Source: Oegoconia quadripuncta
Lineage: Eukaryota; Arthropoda; Insecta; Lepidoptera; Autostichidae
Reading direction: 5' to 3'
DNA: 64,000 nucleotides
Assembly (NCBI GenBank): GCA_949316235.1
Contig: OX438745.1
Location: 4,407,001-4,471,000 of the forward strand
Part shown: piece by piece, positions 32,376 to 55,000 of the stretch
Numbering within the stretch: position 1 is the stretch's first letter
How the letters are laid out: every line of letters starts with the position of its first letter
The notes under the pieces: generated by a model
What the model was told of the DNA's origin: nothing
The model's database searches: none
What the model saw: the letters and a program-made list of their open reading frames with translations, nothing else
Translations under genes and position numbers: made by a program

Positions 32376-32586
32376 ACCTCTTTTACTTCATTCACTTCCA
32401 TAAGGTTGTTCATACATGCTCGTCGATTTAGGGACTTGGCCTTTCTCTCTCCTCGTCAACCATCTCAGCATACCTTTTTTCAAACTCAGCCAGACGTCCT
32501 TTTACGAACGCCTTTATATTTACGAAAAAAATATGTATTTGTATAGTCTATCGACCCTCTGGTATAAATACAATCTCAGTTACTTA

Positions 32587-32850
32587 GGCCCTTATTAATA
32601 AACCATTCTCAAGATTGAGATCAGTCTTGTGACCGGTTTCAAGTAAACGTGCGCGTATTAATAAACGAAACTCAAGACTTATCATTCATTCGCCGGTGAG
32701 GCGAATATTTGGGAAGAGATCTCAGCTGAGTAGACCTCAAGATTGGTTTATAAATTAGCATGGAGCTTGAGATAGCGTCAACTGCTTAAGACGCATCTCG
32801 GTTGATACAGCCTCAAGACTTCTATTGAGATTGATTTATTAATACGGGCC
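32587..32850. mobile_element. TTA-MITE, internally deleted
   Basis: 264 bp, ends 'ggcccttattaataaaccat' and 'gatttattaatacgggcc', flanked on both sides by TTA. Confidence 0.75.
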
Positions 32851-33266
32851 TTAGTGTACGCACAGTTGTGTGTAAGGATATTTATTTATTCACTAACATA
32901 AAACTACAATACAACTGGATTTTACAAGACATTTATTTAATAAAGTAAAAATTATTACACTTAAAATAAACACATATTTATATAATATCATTGACTTATA
33001 ATTAATTGAGAAGCTCACATTTTGGAAGGGTTTATCGCTGACAAGAAAAAACGGCGAAACACAACTTTATCACGTTGCAGATTATACACATACACATGAT
33101 CATTCATATGCCAATATGGAGTGCCTTAAGTAAGTCATTGCACTACCTCGACTTTATGCATGGCGAATACTCTGTTATTGGTCAAGATCCAGACTGTTAT
33201 TGGTCGACATGAGGCAAACAATTGTGAAGATCCTTGAACAAAATGTTTAATGTATGGATGACTCGT

Positions 33267-43310
<10,044 letters not shown>

Positions 43311-43416
43311 AGTTTAAGCACAACATTTACCATGTAATTCTTTTCAAAAGCATCCGTAAACAAGTAATTCAAAAAATATGGAAATAAACGAAAATTATTG
43401 TAATAAAAATAAAAAT

Positions 43417-44560
43417 CTTTTTTTTTTTTTTTTTTTTTTTTTAGTTTTATTTTCTCCTCTAGGAGAAGGCAAAGGGATCTAGCCCATAACAGCCATGTCT
43501 TATTTTTCTTATTTCTTCATTTTGTAAGTCAGTCTCAGTCAAAACAAGTAATTCGTCGTATACTTGGCGTATACAAAGTCTAGTCACGGTCAAGTCATTC
43601 TTCAGTAAAGTGGCAGAATGCTTTACAAAAGATTTTGGCGGCTTCTTGTGGGAACCCGAAAGCTCCGTTAAGCACTTTAATTTACACTTCCCTTCACTTG
43701 TACACCATCACTAACGTTTGCTGCACAATATTCTGCCATTATTAAGCTTCAAAAGTCAGAATGCACAAATTATAAGAACTATAAAGAAAAATGCTACTTC
43801 ACTCGCCGAGTTCCCGCCAAAAAGCCATCTTTTTTTTTTTTTCGTTTCATTCTCCTCTAGGAAAAGGCAAAGGGATCTAGCCCATAACAGCCATGTCTTA
43901 TTTTTCTTATATCTTCAGTTTGTAAGTCAGTAGTGTCGATTCGGATGTACACCAACTAAACTAAAACTAGTTTTGGAGTGGTGGCGTCGCATCGTACTGT
44001 TCCAGGAAGAAAGAGACAGTACTACTCTAAAACTGGTTTTAGTTTAGTTGTTGTACATCCGAATCGACACCAATACTTGGCGTATACAGAGTCTGGTCAC
44101 GGTCAAGTCATTCTTCAGTAAAGTGGCAGAATGCTTTACAAAAGATTTTGGTGGCTTCTTGTGGGAACCCGAAAGCTCCGTTACGCACTTTAATTTACAC
44201 TTCCCTTCACTTGTACACCATCACTAACTTTTGCTGCACAATATTTAGAATGCACAAATTATAAGAATTATAAAGAAAATGCAACTTCACTCGCCGAGTT
44301 CCCGCCAAAACGCCCATTCTTTTTTTTTTGGTTTTATTTTCTCCTCTCGGAGAAGGCAAAGTGATGTAAGCCCATACAGCCAGGTCTTATTTATCTTATT
44401 TCTTCACTTTATAAGTCAGTCTCAGTCAAAACAAAGCCTTTTTTTATCTATTTATTTACTCTCCAACAAAACTTTAATTTACACATTCACTTGTACAACC
44501 ATCACCTAGTCGTATGCACCAAGAAATAAAAACAAAAATGCAAACTTACTCGCCAAAAAA
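43417..44560. repeat. Tandem array of three repeat units, one disrupted by a MITE
   Basis: Three units start at about 43417, 43830 and 44317, each with a T-run, 'ttttctcctctaggagaagg' and 'cataacagccatgtctt'. The first is complete, the second carries a long-TIR MITE (43932-44073), the third is short. A single copy is at 31013. The array starts about 107 bp upstream of the VIPAS39 ATG. Confidence 0.8.
43932..44073. mobile_element. Long-TIR MITE nested in the tandem array
   Basis: Complete copy of the 37594 family. At the insertion, 'ctcagtcaaaacaagtaatt' and the next few bases of the host unit are missing. Confidence 0.8.
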
Positions 44561-44574
44561 AGGTAACATAAGCT

Positions 44575-45120
44575 ACGGCTGACAGAAATTACTTACTTAA
44601 TAATCCAAATTACAGAACCATACTCAAGTCTTAATCTCTGAATAGATAAAGATACAGAGATTTGACAATTATACTGTTCTGTAATTCTGTAATACGGACA
44701 TTAGGTCGGTTGGTAGTACTATAGCCAAAGCCATTAAAAAAAATAACATGCAATACAGTTGCAATCTTGTACCTGTCTACTATCTGCACTCGAGAAACCA
44801 GGTACTCTGAACATACGGATGAGAAGCTTCTAGCTTTAATTTTTAATTATTATTATTTTTTTCGAGAATTTCAAATGATTGCTACTGCCACTTTTTTATA
44901 TCGTGAATTCTGGAAAATAACCCCCATTAAAGCTATTATTTATAATTAGCTTTTAGGCTTCTCGAGTACAGATCAGGCGATTTATTTTATTTAATCTTAT
45001 TTAAAAAGATACTTCTCCAATGAGGCCGACAGGGAACGTTATAATATACATATACACACAGATATATACACAAACATACGAAACAAAAATTTGTTCTATA
45101 TTTTCATCTTTGAAGTAAGA
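44575..45120. other. Spacer between VIPAS39 and transporter, nothing recognised
   Basis: It contains 'aggcttctcgagtacagatc', shared with 62013, so part is an old repeat. Nothing else is supported. Confidence 0.4.
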
Positions 45121-45124
45121 ATCA

Positions 45125-45480
45125 TCATGCATCATCATAATATCAGCCATAGGCCGGCCACTGCGGAACATAGGTTTCCCCCATAGATTTCCAGAGCGAT
45201 CGGTTGGAAGCGTCCTGCATCCGTAATTTTCCCGTGACCTTTATCAAGTCGTCTGTCCAACTTGTGAGTGGACGTCCACGTTGCCCGGTGCGTGGTCTCC
45301 ACTCGAGAACTTTAATGCTCTACTGGCAGGCAGTTCTTCGAGCAATGTGCCCTCCCCACGTCCACTTCAATTTACTAATCAGCTGGACTATGTCAGTGAC
45401 TCGTTCGCCTACGCATTTCTTAATTCCTTTCGATCACGTAATGAAACTCCGAGCATCGCCGTCTCCATAGCTAAGTAGTA
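45125..45480 (-). mobile_element. LINE RT fragment
   Basis: The 'atcagccataggccggccac' to 'ttccagagcgatcggttgga' segment is also present at 57060-57130, with 'ggtgcgtggtctccactcga' matching 57160. It is typical of antisense RT sequence of an abundant lepidopteran LINE. Confidence 0.6.
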
Positions 45481-46045
45481 AGAATAATTGTATGTAATTT
45501 AGTTGCATTTACGGATTTCGTTCTTCGCAAATTGTGACGTAATGTTGCCTTAACCTAAAAATCGGAAGTAAATACTAATGGTCAATTTCCCGCTCTAGCA
45601 TCACGGTTTTAAGTCATCTACTATATTTTTTAAGATGCCAAGGGCTTCGGGTCAAGGTGGCGGTTCAAAATCATTCTTCACGGAAAAGTTTTTAATGCAG
45701 AGTTTGACAGATTTGATTTGCTCAGCTAACGTTATGTTCAAACAACCTTTCGAATGATCAAACCAGTTTGAAGTAACAATATTATTATAATTGAAAACAT
45801 TTTTCAATGCTTCCTAAATAAAGTATATTACATTACACATACTAATCAAGCGCGCAATGGATTGTTAAAAATTTTATATTTACGGGAAATTCGCACATTT
45901 TATAGTAGTAGTTGGAAACTGTTCCTTTGGGCTTCAGTTGTTTCTAGTAGTTTTGTTGAATAAGACATGCGTAAGACATGATTTGTTAGTTACCTATATT
46001 TTAGATTACGTCAAATAAGTGAATTCGCTTGGAATATTAGACACA

Positions 46046-49000
46046 ATGTTGTTAATTTTGAGCCCTCTGGTGAGGCAGTATGTGATAGTTATTATAGGTA
46101 TGTTAAGTTATATTTTAAGCATATAATTCTGGTATATACGTGTATAACCTGTACCTTTAACCCTAATTTGACTACGGATAATCAAAGTTGTCAAAGTTCA
46201 CGCAATGAGTGTTTCGTACCATTGTATAGGTACATTCGTTTTAAACGCAAGGTTTAACGTCTGTTTGTCTTGTTTTTTACGTATTTTACGCTTTAGCGTA
46301 TAAAAAAAATAATATATAAAACAATTTTACTTATGCACAACGACGTACTTATCCCACAGCGGAATTTCTTCCAGTCAACCACAGAGTTAGTTATAGGATA
46401 GTATGTTGGGTGTAGTATACAATACCTACTTAGCTAGCGTAAATAGGTAAAATAAAAATAAGTTTTTCTTTCTTTCATTCTCAAGATTGAGAACAGTCTT
46501 GTGACCGGTCTCAAGTAAACGTGTTGATTAATAAACCGAACATGAGGCCTGAAAAGCACGTGCATACTCAAGCAGTATTCACTTGAGAGGTGTACGTACC
46601 TATTTATAATCGAAACTCAAGACAATCATTCATTCGCCGCTGAGGCGAATACTTGAGAAGTGATCTCAGCTGAGTAGACCTCAAGATTGGTTTATAAATT
46701 AGCGCGGAGCTTGAGATAGCGTCTACTGCTTAAGACGCATCTCGGTTGATACAGCCTCAAGACTTGTATTGAGATTGGTTTATTAATACAGGCCTTAAAC
46801 TCACCACGAATCACAGCTCCAACTTTATGATTATATTTTATATTAATAAATATGTCGGACACTTACGTACACCAATATCTAGTCCCAAACAAAGGAAAGG
46901 AAGGAATATGGATACTAGATGATGGATAAATATTTATATAAACATCCATGACCCGGGAATAAATTTACCCCTCGCGGGATTCGAACCCGCAACCGTTGGT
47001 TTCGTTGACAGGGTCACTGTCCACAGCATCAATCGGTCCTCAAATTAATATATTGCAATGTGCGGGCTGCGCTCGTAACCCCGGCAGTTTCCGCAGAATT
47101 ATCAGCGGTGTGGGTCTCTCGCGAAACTCCATAATCTGGGTCAGATCCTGTATGTTGGCCTGATGTAGGACATACATCTGCATAGACAAAAGTCAAAAAT
47201 ATTTATTCATAGGACATAAAAATATGACTTATTGAAAGTCAACATGTGTTATTATTTCGGGTTTCGTAGACAACAAGGATTCGCCATGTCCATCTGTCTG
47301 TTTGAGGCTTAGGCCCGTATTTCGGAATGTTGCTCAAGCGTAGATCTATACTTGAGCATAGTTAGAAAGAGATGCCGATATACAAGTTACATAAAGCTGT
47401 CCCTTTTTAACTGTCCTCAAGCGGAGATCTCTGCTTGAGGTCAGGTTTATGTAACTTGTATAGCGGCATATCTTTCTAACTATGCTCAAGCGCTGATCTG
47501 CGCTTGAGCAACATTTTGAAATACGGGCCTAATTATGTCGAAGGACGGAGGGTTCCGTAAATAAGACTCGTTTTCTATTGTGATGTTGTACGAACAAGCC
47601 CCTTTAATTGTTATACATTACATCGGTATCGGCGCCTTTTTTGTTGCAGTAAACCATTGCGCTACGGTTAAACACTGAAATAAGGCAAGGTTATCAATAC
47701 ACTTATTAATTATACACTTATTTATTATAACTAATCTAGGTTTTCAGTCCCCCCTGAGTAGAATTCTCGATCAGTATAATTCCATCCAAACCCGTGATCC
47801 AGACATTGACATCTTCCACGACTCGTTTAGCAGCTTCAAACGAAAGCTGCAGACTTCGTCAATTAAGTATGTAGTTATTAGATTATTTTCGTTTAATCTC
47901 AATATTCATTAGGTTATGTTATTATTTGATTTTGGTAAGTGTTATGTACACCGTAATTGTCACATATATTAGAAATAATTACATCTACAAATTTTCTGCA
48001 ATTGTATAAATATATGTGATGTGGTTGTACTTATTATAAATAAATAAATACACTACATTAGCTCAAGCAATTCGCAAAGTTGCAATTTGGCATGGGTATA
48101 TTCCGTTCAATGACGCCCTCATTGCAGAAATTGAGTCTTCTATTTAAATACAGATTAAATAAAAAAATCGCTCCGACCCGCACTCGAAAAAGCCTAAAAA
48201 GCTAATTTAATTACGGTTAAATATCTATATTCCATTTTCAGTCAATTTCTGCATCATATCCTTTGGCCTGGGCGTAGCGTGGCCTTCTCCAGTGCTGGTG
48301 AAGCTCAGGGATGTGAATGGAACAGTTCTATCGCAACCCGTGACGGAAGAGGAAGGGTCATGGCTGGTTAGCATTGGAAGCCTCTGTGCTACAGTAGGTA
48401 AGTTCCCAGGATAAAGCAAGTAACGTTTGTGCATAAAAAAGATTTAAATAAAGTTTTCACTAACATTTTTTTTTAATTAAAAACTGGTTTCGCGTTTGAC
48501 TACAACCTGATGGAAAGTGACGATGTAGCCGAAGATGTATATTACCATTACATAGATGTTATGTTTAAGTAGGTATATTTGTCTATTGATCTATGTATGT
48601 ATGTATGTGTATGTAAATATATGAAATTTATTCACGTAGTTTGTATCTGCATCCCTATAATTTTAGTGATAAGGTCGCCAAATTGTACATTCAATTCTTA
48701 CCACTTTTCTGAAACTGTATTTTCTTTTCTGTTGTGCAATAAAGTGTATTTGTATTGTATTGTATTACTTAAGAGAATTTCTTCCGGATGGTTTATAAAG
48801 GGTGAAATGAATATGCGTAATTCTTCCACTCTTGACAATGGTGTGATTCGGCTGCGCACGAACTAAACTAAAACCAGATTTAGACTGGTGCTGTCGCGTT
48901 ATATTGTTCCAAAGAGAAAAAGACAGACCTACTTTAAAATTGGTTTTAGTTTAGTTTGCGTACAACCGAATCGACAACAATGTACAACTTTCTACCAGGA

Positions 49001-52000
49001 ACTACCTATAATCAACCGAAAATTGTTGGACTTCTATATACTAAAGGTGGTTTTAGAATGGTTTACTTTGTATGGGTAATCGAAAATTTAATGATCGAAT
49101 TATACTATGGTTCCTTTTGGAAAGTTCGTAATCAAGAGTGGCGTCACCAGTTAATGGGAATTCAAGAATTATTTGTGCTAAGCTCATGTTGTATGGTGTA
49201 ATATTTGTAGAATCATTATGAAACACATTTAATATAACAGTAATTGTCAAATGTGGGCTTAACAAGATTAACTAAATAGCCACAACGCGAAAGAATTAAG
49301 ATGCAATCCGCTTATAACCGCTCGTTTTGGAAATCTATGGTGAAGGTCTATGTCCACTATTTGAAGTGTGCTATAGTAGAGTCACGTATGGTACCGTTTA
49401 CCTTCAGTAGGCGCCGTGTCGAGTATCACTGTCGATCCTGACTTAAGTACATTTTTTTTTATGCACAACGGGTTGGTACTTGACCACAATCACACCTGAT
49501 GTTAAGTGAAGATGAGGTCGAAGGTGGAAGCATACTGAGCAGGAAACCCCAACACATTTGGGGGACTGGCTATCCTATCTCTGACAACCGGAATACAACA
49601 ATCATATTAACATTGCTGCTTGGTAGCAGATTTAGATAAGATGGTGGTAGCTATAGCTAGCCAGGCGGACATTTAAAATGCCCTACTACCAACTAAACCG
49701 AGTGCTAAAACATGTACACCGCTGGGGATCGAACCCGCGACCTCCGAATCGTAAACCCAATGTTGTTTACATTGAGCCACGGAGGCGGTTATAGCGGTGT
49801 ACGTCCTCTATATAGCTCATGGTGATGAACAGAATTCTATTAATTATTTTTAATGATTATGATTTTTTCTTTTGATTCTTTAGGAAACTTCTTACCGGCA
49901 ATTCTAGTAGACCGAATTGGGAGGAAGTACTGCATCATCATGGGATGTGTACCGAAGATAGCAGTCGTTTTGCTATTTACATTTGCCACTGAAATGTGGA
50001 TGATGTTGCTGGGTCGGGCAGTAAACGGCGTTGTGGATTCGTTTCTATTAACAGTAGTCCCAATGTATGCCTCCGAGATTGCTAGTGTAAGTTGAACACA
50101 ATTACGTTCCTAAAATATTGGGATTATATCGGCAATATAATGGCATTTTTGCGAGTGACGTGTTGATACGACTTCTATCTTGAATGAGCACGGACTTGAG
50201 AAAATCTTTGATGCATTTGTGTTAAAAAATAAGTTTACCCTCTTTTCACGTAAAGGTTAATTTCTCAATTCGGTGGTCAGGCATACCTAATGCAAATCGA
50301 TTTATCTCAAGAAATGCTACTGATATTTACTTCCTTTTAGTAGGTAAGTACCAATGGTTTCAGATGATCATATACTTTTTGAAATTAGTCTTAAAAGAGT
50401 AACCCTAGAGTTTCTTGCTCGTTCTTCTCTGGGAGTCAGCTTTGTGAATGAGCAGTAAATTTAAATGTAATATTAATAATAATAGTGACGTTTTCAAGTG
50501 ATCATATTTGATATATAAATAAGATAGCCAGTCCCCCAAATGTGTTGGGGTTTCCGGGTCAGTACGCTTCCACCTTCGACCTCATCTTCACTTAACGTCA
50601 GGTGTGATTGAGGTCAAGTACAAACCCGTCGGGAATTTTATAAAAAATAAAAATATATTTTGATTTCATTTGATTTGAAAAATGCTTGAAACAGTAAAAA
50701 GTAAATTTGACCACGGATTGAGAAAAATTTAAAAAGTTTCTAATTGTCAATTAAATCTATGGAAACTAATCTACAACGGTTTCCGCAGGATCACTGTTTG
50801 TTAGATTTTTTTAATAAATAATACAATTTTATATATTTGGGAAGCTAGTTGGACGTACACCAAACGTTTCTGTCATTCATCCAGGTAGTCACAAATTTTT
50901 TAATAACTTTTTCTGCTCGATCTTTTGACATGATCTTTAATTTTTTTCTCATTTATATTAATGATAATTTTTAGGGAAGTGATTATAAAAGAGAAAATAA
51001 TATCCCATAAATTATGTATTAACTTGCTTAGTCTGAATCTAATAACTTGGTTAGCCAATTTCAGAGTCAGAATCGTTTAGCCGTCATCTCCAGGTCTGAG
51101 CAGCTGCTGAATCCGCTGAATCTTGTAGCCATATTATGTTAGAATCTCTTTTTTTTATTTCAGCTATTTCTGTTTTTAAATATTATAAATAGTTATTTTA
51201 TTTTTATTTGAAGCACTCGTGACGCAGTCGCATTAATGGTATTAGCAGTAATAGTTTTCGATTAGCGAAGTTGTAAAAAGCCTGGAGTGGTTAATCCTTA
51301 GATGGGTGACCACTATATTTAATAAGAGTGTTTCCGTACTTAGAAGGGCACTCTCGGTTATTTAATTGAAGGCAGTCGTAAAAATAAGTCCGATGTCTAC
51401 ATGGGCAGGTTAGAAATAGTGACTGTCAGGTAACCACTAGCAGTGGCGTGCCTGGGGTATCAATATAAGCCCGACAATAAGATAAGATAAGATGTTTATT
51501 TACTAAAAAGGACCATACATAATTATACATTTGCTGTAACATCCACACTAGGCTGGGCCTGTATCGTGGATGCCAGAATTTCCATAATAGAGAAACACAA
51601 AACAAAAATTTTCACTGGTCATTACATTTTATAAGTACGCGTAATATCTGTTAAATTAGAATTAGGGAGATAGACATGCATGCAGAGCATTAAGGCGGTA
51701 GAACTAGCCGTAGATGTAACTAGCACGTTAGAATTTTACAAGTTGCGCGTGCGCATGTGTGTGGGTGTGAGAGCATTTATTTAAGATTTGCAAGCTTCTT
51801 GTTTCGTGTTCGTTTCTTCAATGTTTTGTGGTTTTTACACACAATTTTAAAATTAGATAGGATAGTGAAGTTAGTTAAGAACCAAGCATGATGTTTCAGC
51901 TTGACAAATCTATACTGTTTATTTGGTATAGTTAATGATCGAGTATTTACCAGTATGACCTTATTATGGCTCTTGCTCCCAACCCTCTCCCAGGCTGTGG

Positions 52001-55000
52001 GAACGTGTAAAGCTGTTGATTCATTGTTTTATATTTGTTGTTTTATTTGGTACAGAAAGAGGTGCGAGGTAGCCTCGGGACCTTACTGCAAATATTTTCC
52101 TCCATCGGCATACTGATGATGTTATCTATGGGCCCGTTCATCTCGTACATTGCACTGAATGTGATATTTACCTGTGTGACTGTACTAACTACTATACCTA
52201 TACTATTACTGCCTGACAGCCCATACTTTTTGTATGCAAGAGGTAAGAAACATTTTGATATAAAGTAATATATGTAGTAGTTCTCAGCATTTTTTTTTAT
52301 ACACAACGATGTTAAGTGAAGTTGAGGTCGAAGGTGAAAGCGTACTGACCCGGAAACCCCAACACATTTGGGGGACTGGCTATATTGTCTCTGACAACCG
52401 GAACACAGCTATGTTATTAACATTGCTGCTTGGCGGTAGATTTAGATAAGATGGTGGTAGCTAGCCAGGCGGACATTTAAAATGCCCTACCACTAACCAA
52501 ACCGAGTACTTAAACATATGCCCCGCTGGGGATCGAACCCGCGACCTCCGAATCGCAAACCCAATGTTGTTTACATTGAGCCACGGAGGCAGAGAAGAGT
52601 AGGCTAACCCGTCTTTTACCACTCGTGCAAAACGATACAAAGATCATGAGTATAATGGCATAGAAATGGGACCAGCCCCGCTAGACAATTAGTTAACGTT
52701 TATATAACGAGAAACGATTTTACAATATTCAGGATATACGTGTTCGACAGCGGTACAAACGGGTCATAGCACTTTCAATCCTTGTTCATAAAACAAATGT
52801 CAATATTTTCCCTTTTTTGTAGTCTATCAGTAAGCAATGCATATAAAATACGTCGTGAGAAGTAGATTATTTAACATGAACCATTAAATCACCTGGAATA
52901 TTATTATTAATAATATTTTATGTCGTTAACAGTTTTCTGTTGTCCTTTAACTTTGAATAATGAAGGATTGTCATCAACAAATATTGTTATATCATTGGTG
53001 CCGTCTACAAAATTTATTAGATTGTTAATATACAGGGCGTCCCAAAGTTATGGGACATGAAGGGGAAGTACCTTAAATATTGTAGATAGTGAATTTTGCT
53101 CAAAGAAGACTTTATGTTATTTTTAAAAGTTAGTAATTCTGCATTCATAGATTTTCTAAAAATTACTTGCTTCGGCTGGGAATCGAACCGACTTAAATGT
53201 GAAAAAAAAAACACCCTACTTTTATGATGCCAATCGAAAGAATAGCTAAAAAATAATAACTCTGCCTAAGTAACATAGTATTTTAAAAGAAAGGAACAAC
53301 ATAAAATGATTGAGTCAAATTTCAAGAAAGTTATTTATTGCCGACGACGTTCGAAAAGTTGCGATATTATCATTCCAAAGATAGCATTGATTATTCGTAA
53401 ATAAGTACCCACTTCATAAAATAGGTACTAACATAGTTTTCCTTATTATAAGTGCACGTGTAGATGAAATGATAACAAGAGGGATCACATTTTGAGCATT
53501 TAATTAATTAATTTACAAAAAAATACCTACTTAATTGACTACGGCAGTTTCATGTATGTTTTTTATTTGATTAAAATGATTAATTTCACGTTGTTCCTTT
53601 CTTTTAAAATACTATGTTACTTAGGCAGAGTTATTATTTTTTAGCTATTCTTTCGATTGGCATCATAAAAGTAGGGTGTTTTTTTTTTCACATTTGAGTC
53701 GGTTCGATTCCCAGCCGAAGCAAATAATTTTTAGAAAATCTATGAATGCAGAATTACTAACTTTTAAAAATAACATAAAGTCTTCTTTGAGCAAAATTCA
53801 CTATCTACGATATTTAAGGTACTTCCCCTTCATGTCCCATAACTTTGGGACGCCCTGTATATAAGAAATATGAATGCATTTTGAATAGGAATGGCCCGAG
53901 AGTTGAACCCTGTGGAACACATCTTTACGATTAACGTTAATCCAATTCTCGGTCAATTTGAAATGAAATTGAAATGAAAGGAAATTCTTTATTTTGCCAT
54001 TAAACAACAGGTCGTTCCTTCACGTCAATGTCAGTATTTCAATGGGAAGAGACAATGTTATCCCTATTTGTTTCTTTGATGGGATTTGCACAACATTGAA
54101 GTATGATTCTGCATTAAATGACATTTTGATTTTTTTTTCCATATTCAAAATACTTTCTTTGTAAAACTTTGCTGTATGATAAAGTGATGTAAAGGTACGT
54201 TAGTACTATATTAATTCTGTGGTAAAGGTTACGATGAAAAAATAATCTATTCCAATTTATTCATTGTTATTATTAATGTCACCTTATTTGTCAATCGAAA
54301 TCTAGAAACTCTCTATCATGTAGTGGATCATCATCATCAGCCCGTAAACATCCCACTGCAGGGATATAGGGCTTCCCTCGTATAATAAGGGAGTATGGGC
54401 CATAGTCCACCACGCTGGCCCAATGCGGGTTGGGGACTTCACATGCCCTTGAGTTTTTATTTCTCATGCATGCAGGTTTCCTCACAATGGTTTCCTACGT
54501 CGTTTGTTTTCGTTCCTAAATGCATATAAGTAATTAAATTAAATTTAAAAACTCTCTGGTACATGATCTGCATGGGAATCGAACCCGGACCTCCCAAATT
54601 GGGGGACCGCGTCTTAACCGCTGAGCCACCGACGGATGGATGTTTTTCATTTATGTGTGTATTTACAAAATATTTTTTTTGTATCTCAACCATCTGGTAT
54701 CCATAATGCAAGATTAGTTGCTTAGTATGGAACTAGAGGGCGCTGTGTGTATGTACCAAGACATTTATTTATTATATTATTAGTATTATTTATCATCCTC
54801 GATGTCTTCGAAGCTCCACGATCTGTTAGATGTAGTTGTTAGCAAAAGGTTGCGGGTTCGAATCCCATTAGGGGCATAATGTTTGTGTGATGAATACGGA
54901 CATGTGTACCAGAGTTATGGATGTTTTCATTTATAATAAGTATTTATTTACAAAAAAAATGTATTTATGTAGTATATCAACCATCTGGTATCCACTACAC

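Noticed and set aside
53017..53864. Two similar ORFs starting MFFFSHLSRFDSQPK, suggesting a gene pair
   Set aside because: They are mirror copies in the arms of one foldback element.
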